NCBI GenBank assembly: GCA_021844355.1
Contig: JAKBTP010000197.1
Span: forward strand, 1 to 32,912
Length of the DNA stretch: 32,912 bases
From: a bacterium
GTDB taxonomy: Bacteria > Chloroflexota > Dormibacteria > Aeolococcales > Bog-877
Direction: 5' to 3'
Part shown: one piece after another, positions 30,727 to 32,912 of the stretch
How the letters are laid out: every line of letters starts with the position of its first letter
Position numbering within the stretch: position 1 is the stretch's first letter
Program-made: the position numbers and the translations under genes
Notes under the pieces: model-generated
What the model was told of the DNA's origin: nothing
Databases searched by the model: none
The model's input: the letters and a program-made list of their open reading frames with translations, nothing else

Positions 30727-31406
30727 CTAGACCTCCGGTAGAAGGAGAGCACGGTGGTCCCGTAGCGGGCGACCCGCACGCAATTTAACGCCCCGGGAGC
30801 ATCCTCCAGCGTCACCTCCCGATGGTGCTCCATGACCACCGTGGGATCCCAGGCGGGAAACTCCCCGGCCAGCCGACCCACCTGCAGCAAGAGCCGCGAG
30901 AGCAGCTCCGGCCCTGGTGGCGCGTATGGGGGGTCCGCCAGCACCAGTTGGGAGCGCACCAGGATGTCCTCGCTGCGCCGAACCCAGCCGTCGGCGTCCT
31001 CGGCCACCACCTCGGCCCGATCCGAGAAGCCCAGGCTCTCACAGTTGCGGGCGATGAGTTGGGCCCGCGCCGACCGCACCTCGACGAAGGTGGCATGGGC
31101 GGCTCCCCGGGAGAGGGCCTCAATGCCGAGGGTCCCCACTCCGGCGCAGAGGTCCACCACCCGCATGCCGTACACCGGACCACCCAGGATGTTGAAGAGC
31201 GCGCCCCGAGCCACCCCCGAGGTCGCCCGGAGGTCGGGCTCCTCCACGGTCAGCAACCAGCGCCCGGCGGCCTCCCCACCGGTGAGCCGTGCGCCCCGGA
31301 CGGGCCTCAGGCGGCGCCGCGCCGGACGTCTTGGCCCCCCTCCCGGGATCGTGCCGGGGTCCGGGGGAGCGGGGGTCCGGTGGTAGGTGGACAACTCCCA
31401 TAGCAT
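30723..31406 (-). CDS. rsmD: 16S rRNA (guanine966-N2)-methyltransferase RsmD
   Basis: RsmD methylates G966 of 16S rRNA with SAM. The 227-residue protein has the Rossmann motif VVDLCAGVGTLGIEALSRGA (family usually FAGSGALG), VEVRSARAQLIARN and the catalytic LADPPYAPPG. The usual RPTSDRVREALFN segment reads RATSGVARGALFN, a departure from consensus. About 36 Pro/Arg-rich residues precede the conserved core. The start is uncertain: ATG at 31406 has no Shine-Dalgarno, and no better in-frame start lies before the core apart from a TTG near LLTVEEPD. It follows recG after 30 bases and overlaps coaD (ATGA). Confidence 0.9.
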   Translation of the reverse strand: MLWELSTYHRTPAPPDPGTIPGGGPRRPARRRLRPVRGARLTGGEAAGRWLLTVEEPDLRATSGVARGALFNILGGPVYGMRVVDLCAGVGTLGIEALSRGAAHATFVEVRSARAQLIARNCESLGFSDRAEVVAEDADGWVRRSEDILVRSQLVLADPPYAPPGPELLSRLLLQVGRLAGEFPAWDPTVVMEHHREVTLEDAPGALNCVRVARYGTTVLSFYRRSR

Positions 31407-31436
31407 GGCAGCCCGAGCCGCTAGAGGAGGCAGCTC

Positions 31437-32912
31437 TCAGTCGAACTCGAAGACCACCCGGTAGTCGCGGATCCCCCGTCGCAGGATGGGATCGGACAAC
31501 TCCGGGTCCGCCTTGAGCACCTGCTCGGCTGCGGCCCGGGCCCGTTCCCGCAAGGGGTCGTCCAGCAGGTCCCCCACCCTCATCTCGGGGAAGCCATGCT
31601 GCCGGAGCCCATACGGGTCACCCGCCCCGCGAAGACGGAGGTCGATCTCCGCCAGCTCGAAGCCGTCCGAGTGCTCGATCAGGGCACGCAGGCGCGCGGT
31701 GGCGGCGGGATCCTCCTCACCGACGAAGAGGAGGCAGTGGGCCGGTTGCGTGCCCCTCCCCACCCGGCCGCGGAACTGGTGCAGCTGGGCCAGCCCGAAC
31801 CTCCCGGCGTCCTCGATCGCCATGACCGTGGCGTTGGGGACGTCGACTCCGACCTCCACCACGCTGGTGGCCACCAGGAGGTCGTACTGGTGGGTGGCGA
31901 AGGCCTCCATGCGCTCGGCCTTCTCCCGGGCGGGGAGTCGCCCATGCACCAGCACCAGCCGGAGGTCCTGGAAGACCTCCTTGGTCAGCCGCTCGTACTC
32001 GGCGGTGGCCGAGCGCGCCTCCGCACCGGGGCTGTCGTCGATGAGCGGGCAGATGATGAACCCCTGGCGGCCCGCCGCCACCTCCGAGCGGATCAGCTGG
32101 TAGGCCGCCTCCCGGCCCGCCGCCTCGACCAGCTCGGTGCGCACCGGGACCCGACCCGGCGGGAGGGTGCGGATCTGGCTCACGTCCAAGTCCCCGTAGA
32201 GGGTCAGGTTGAGGCTCCGGGGGATGGGAGTGGCGGTCATGGAGAGGAAGTCGGGATTGAGGTCGACCTTCTCCCGGAGGCGCAGCCGCTGGGCCACCCC
32301 GAACCGGTGCTGCTCGTCCACGATGCAGAGCCCCAGCTGGGGGAAGCGCACCTCGTCCTCGATGAGGGCGTGGGTGCCCACCACCAACTTGTCGGTGCCC
32401 GCCAGGAGGCCCCCCAGGATCTCCCGCCGCTGGCGGGCACCGGTGCTCCCGACCAGGAGGCGGGGATATATCTCGAAGGGCGACAGAAGCTCCCTCATCG
32501 TCTCCAGGTGCTGGCGCGCCAGGATCTCGGTCGGGGCCATCAGGACCACCTGGTGGCCCGCGGCGATCGCCATCCGGGCCGCCATGGCGGCCACGACCGT
32601 CTTCCCGGACCCCACGTCCCCCTGGAGCAGCCGGTTCATCGGCGAGGGCCGGTCGAGGTCGATGAGGATCTCGTGGGCAGCCCGCCGCTGGTCGTCGGTG
32701 AGGCGGAAGGGCAGGGCACGGGTGAAGGCGCGCGCCACCTCCACGTCGTAGGGGGACCTGGTTCCGGCTCGGGCCAGCCGCTGGCGGCGGGCCAGTAGGG
32801 CAGCGAGTTGAGGGTAGAAGAGCTCCTCGAACCCGAACCGCGCCCGGGCGGCGTCCAGCCGATCCTGGCTCTCCGGGAAATGCACCTGGCGCAGCGCCTC
32901 ACCCAGGGGCAA
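31437..32912 (-). CDS. recG: ATP-dependent DNA helicase RecG (5' end outside window)
   Basis: RecG remodels stalled replication forks and branched DNA. The frame runs off the window edge, so the N-terminal wedge domain is mostly missing; the visible 491 residues are the superfamily 2 helicase part. Motifs in order: LTDDQRRAAHEI, Walker A GDVGSGKT (visible residues 98-105), MAPTEILARQH, DEQHRFG (199-205), SMTATPIPRSL, VVEVGVDVPNA and QFRGRVGRG. The C-terminal region has LRGAGDPYGLRQHGFP, where other RecG proteins usually read GPGExxGTRQHG, a mild difference. Downstream are rsmD and coaD. Confidence 0.96.
   Translation of the reverse strand: MPLGEALRQVHFPESQDRLDAARARFGFEELFYPQLAALLARRQRLARAGTRSPYDVEVARAFTRALPFRLTDDQRRAAHEILIDLDRPSPMNRLLQGDVGSGKTVVAAMAARMAIAAGHQVVLMAPTEILARQHLETMRELLSPFEIYPRLLVGSTGARQRREILGGLLAGTDKLVVGTHALIEDEVRFPQLGLCIVDEQHRFGVAQRLRLREKVDLNPDFLSMTATPIPRSLNLTLYGDLDVSQIRTLPPGRVPVRTELVEAAGREAAYQLIRSEVAAGRQGFIICPLIDDSPGAEARSATAEYERLTKEVFQDLRLVLVHGRLPAREKAERMEAFATHQYDLLVATSVVEVGVDVPNATVMAIEDAGRFGLAQLHQFRGRVGRGTQPAHCLLFVGEEDPAATARLRALIEHSDGFELAEIDLRLRGAGDPYGLRQHGFPEMRVGDLLDDPLRERARAAAEQVLKADPELSDPILRRGIRDYRVVFEFD

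Noticed and set aside
1..32912. tRNA, rRNA, SRP RNA, CRISPR arrays, insertion sequences
   Set aside because: I looked in the gaps for tRNA-like arms, spaced direct repeats, terminal inverted repeats and transposase motifs and found none. The gaps are mostly too short.

Overview
This is a GC-rich (about 70% by eye) bacterial chromosome segment made almost entirely of housekeeping genes. I see no tRNA or rRNA gene, CRISPR array, insertion sequence or phage gene. The lineage is best described as a high-GC Terrabacteria-type genome. Three features support this: a complete HslUV protease (uncommon in Actinobacteria), a SepIVA-like coiled-coil gene between coaD and rpmF (as I recall from Mycobacterium), and Firmicutes/Chloroflexota-like gene order. 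Dormibacterota or Chloroflexota relatives would fit, but this is inference and the phylum is not proven.

Layout. (1) 1-1538, + strand: the C-terminal part of a class I/II aminotransferase, translationally coupled to a class I glutamine-amidotransferase-like gamma-glutamyl hydrolase (peptidase C26). (2) 1573-9414, - strand, transcribed rpsB-tsf-pyrH-frr-uppS-cdsA-dxr-rseP-ispG: ribosomal protein S2, EF-Ts, UMP kinase and ribosome recycling factor, followed by isoprenoid (MEP pathway), undecaprenyl and CDP-diacylglycerol synthesis and an intramembrane protease. (3) 9620-13846, - strand: topA-hslV-hslU. (4) 13981-16385, + strand: a two-gene accessory island, with a ferredoxin-NADP reductase-like flavoprotein and a polytopic GT-C glycosyltransferase that may be coupled to an 11-codon leader ORF. 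(5) 16382-32912, - strand, a long collinear cluster transcribed recG-rsmD-coaD-(sepIVA-like)-rpmF-fabD-acpP-rnc-smc-ftsY-ylxM-ffh-rpsP-khpA-rimM-trmD-rplS-(cpaE/tadZ-like). It joins DNA repair, rRNA/tRNA modification, CoA and fatty-acid synthesis, the SRP pathway, chromosome condensation and ribosomal proteins.

Genes are packed very tightly. Twelve junctions overlap by exactly 4 bases (ATGA, GTGA or TTGA), counting the proposed leader ORF, and four overlap by exactly 8. Many starts are GTG or TTG.

The most unusual features are these. RNase III carries a roughly 327-residue C-terminal tail built on a degenerate 59-residue repeat whose core is an Arg/Ser block resembling eukaryotic RS domains, and it has Asn where catalytic Asp114 of the E. 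coli enzyme lies. Four - strand genes without a convincing Shine-Dalgarno (hslV, cpaE-like, ylxM, rpmF) have a TANNNT box 6-10 bases before the start codon; in three of them it is exactly TAGACT, suggesting leaderless or near-leaderless promoters. An orphan CpaE/TadZ-like ATPase has a degenerate receiver domain and Arg in place of both P-loop lysines; its stop codon interlocks with that of the convergent glycosyltransferase in a CTAG palindrome. I found no complete new defence or biosynthetic system.
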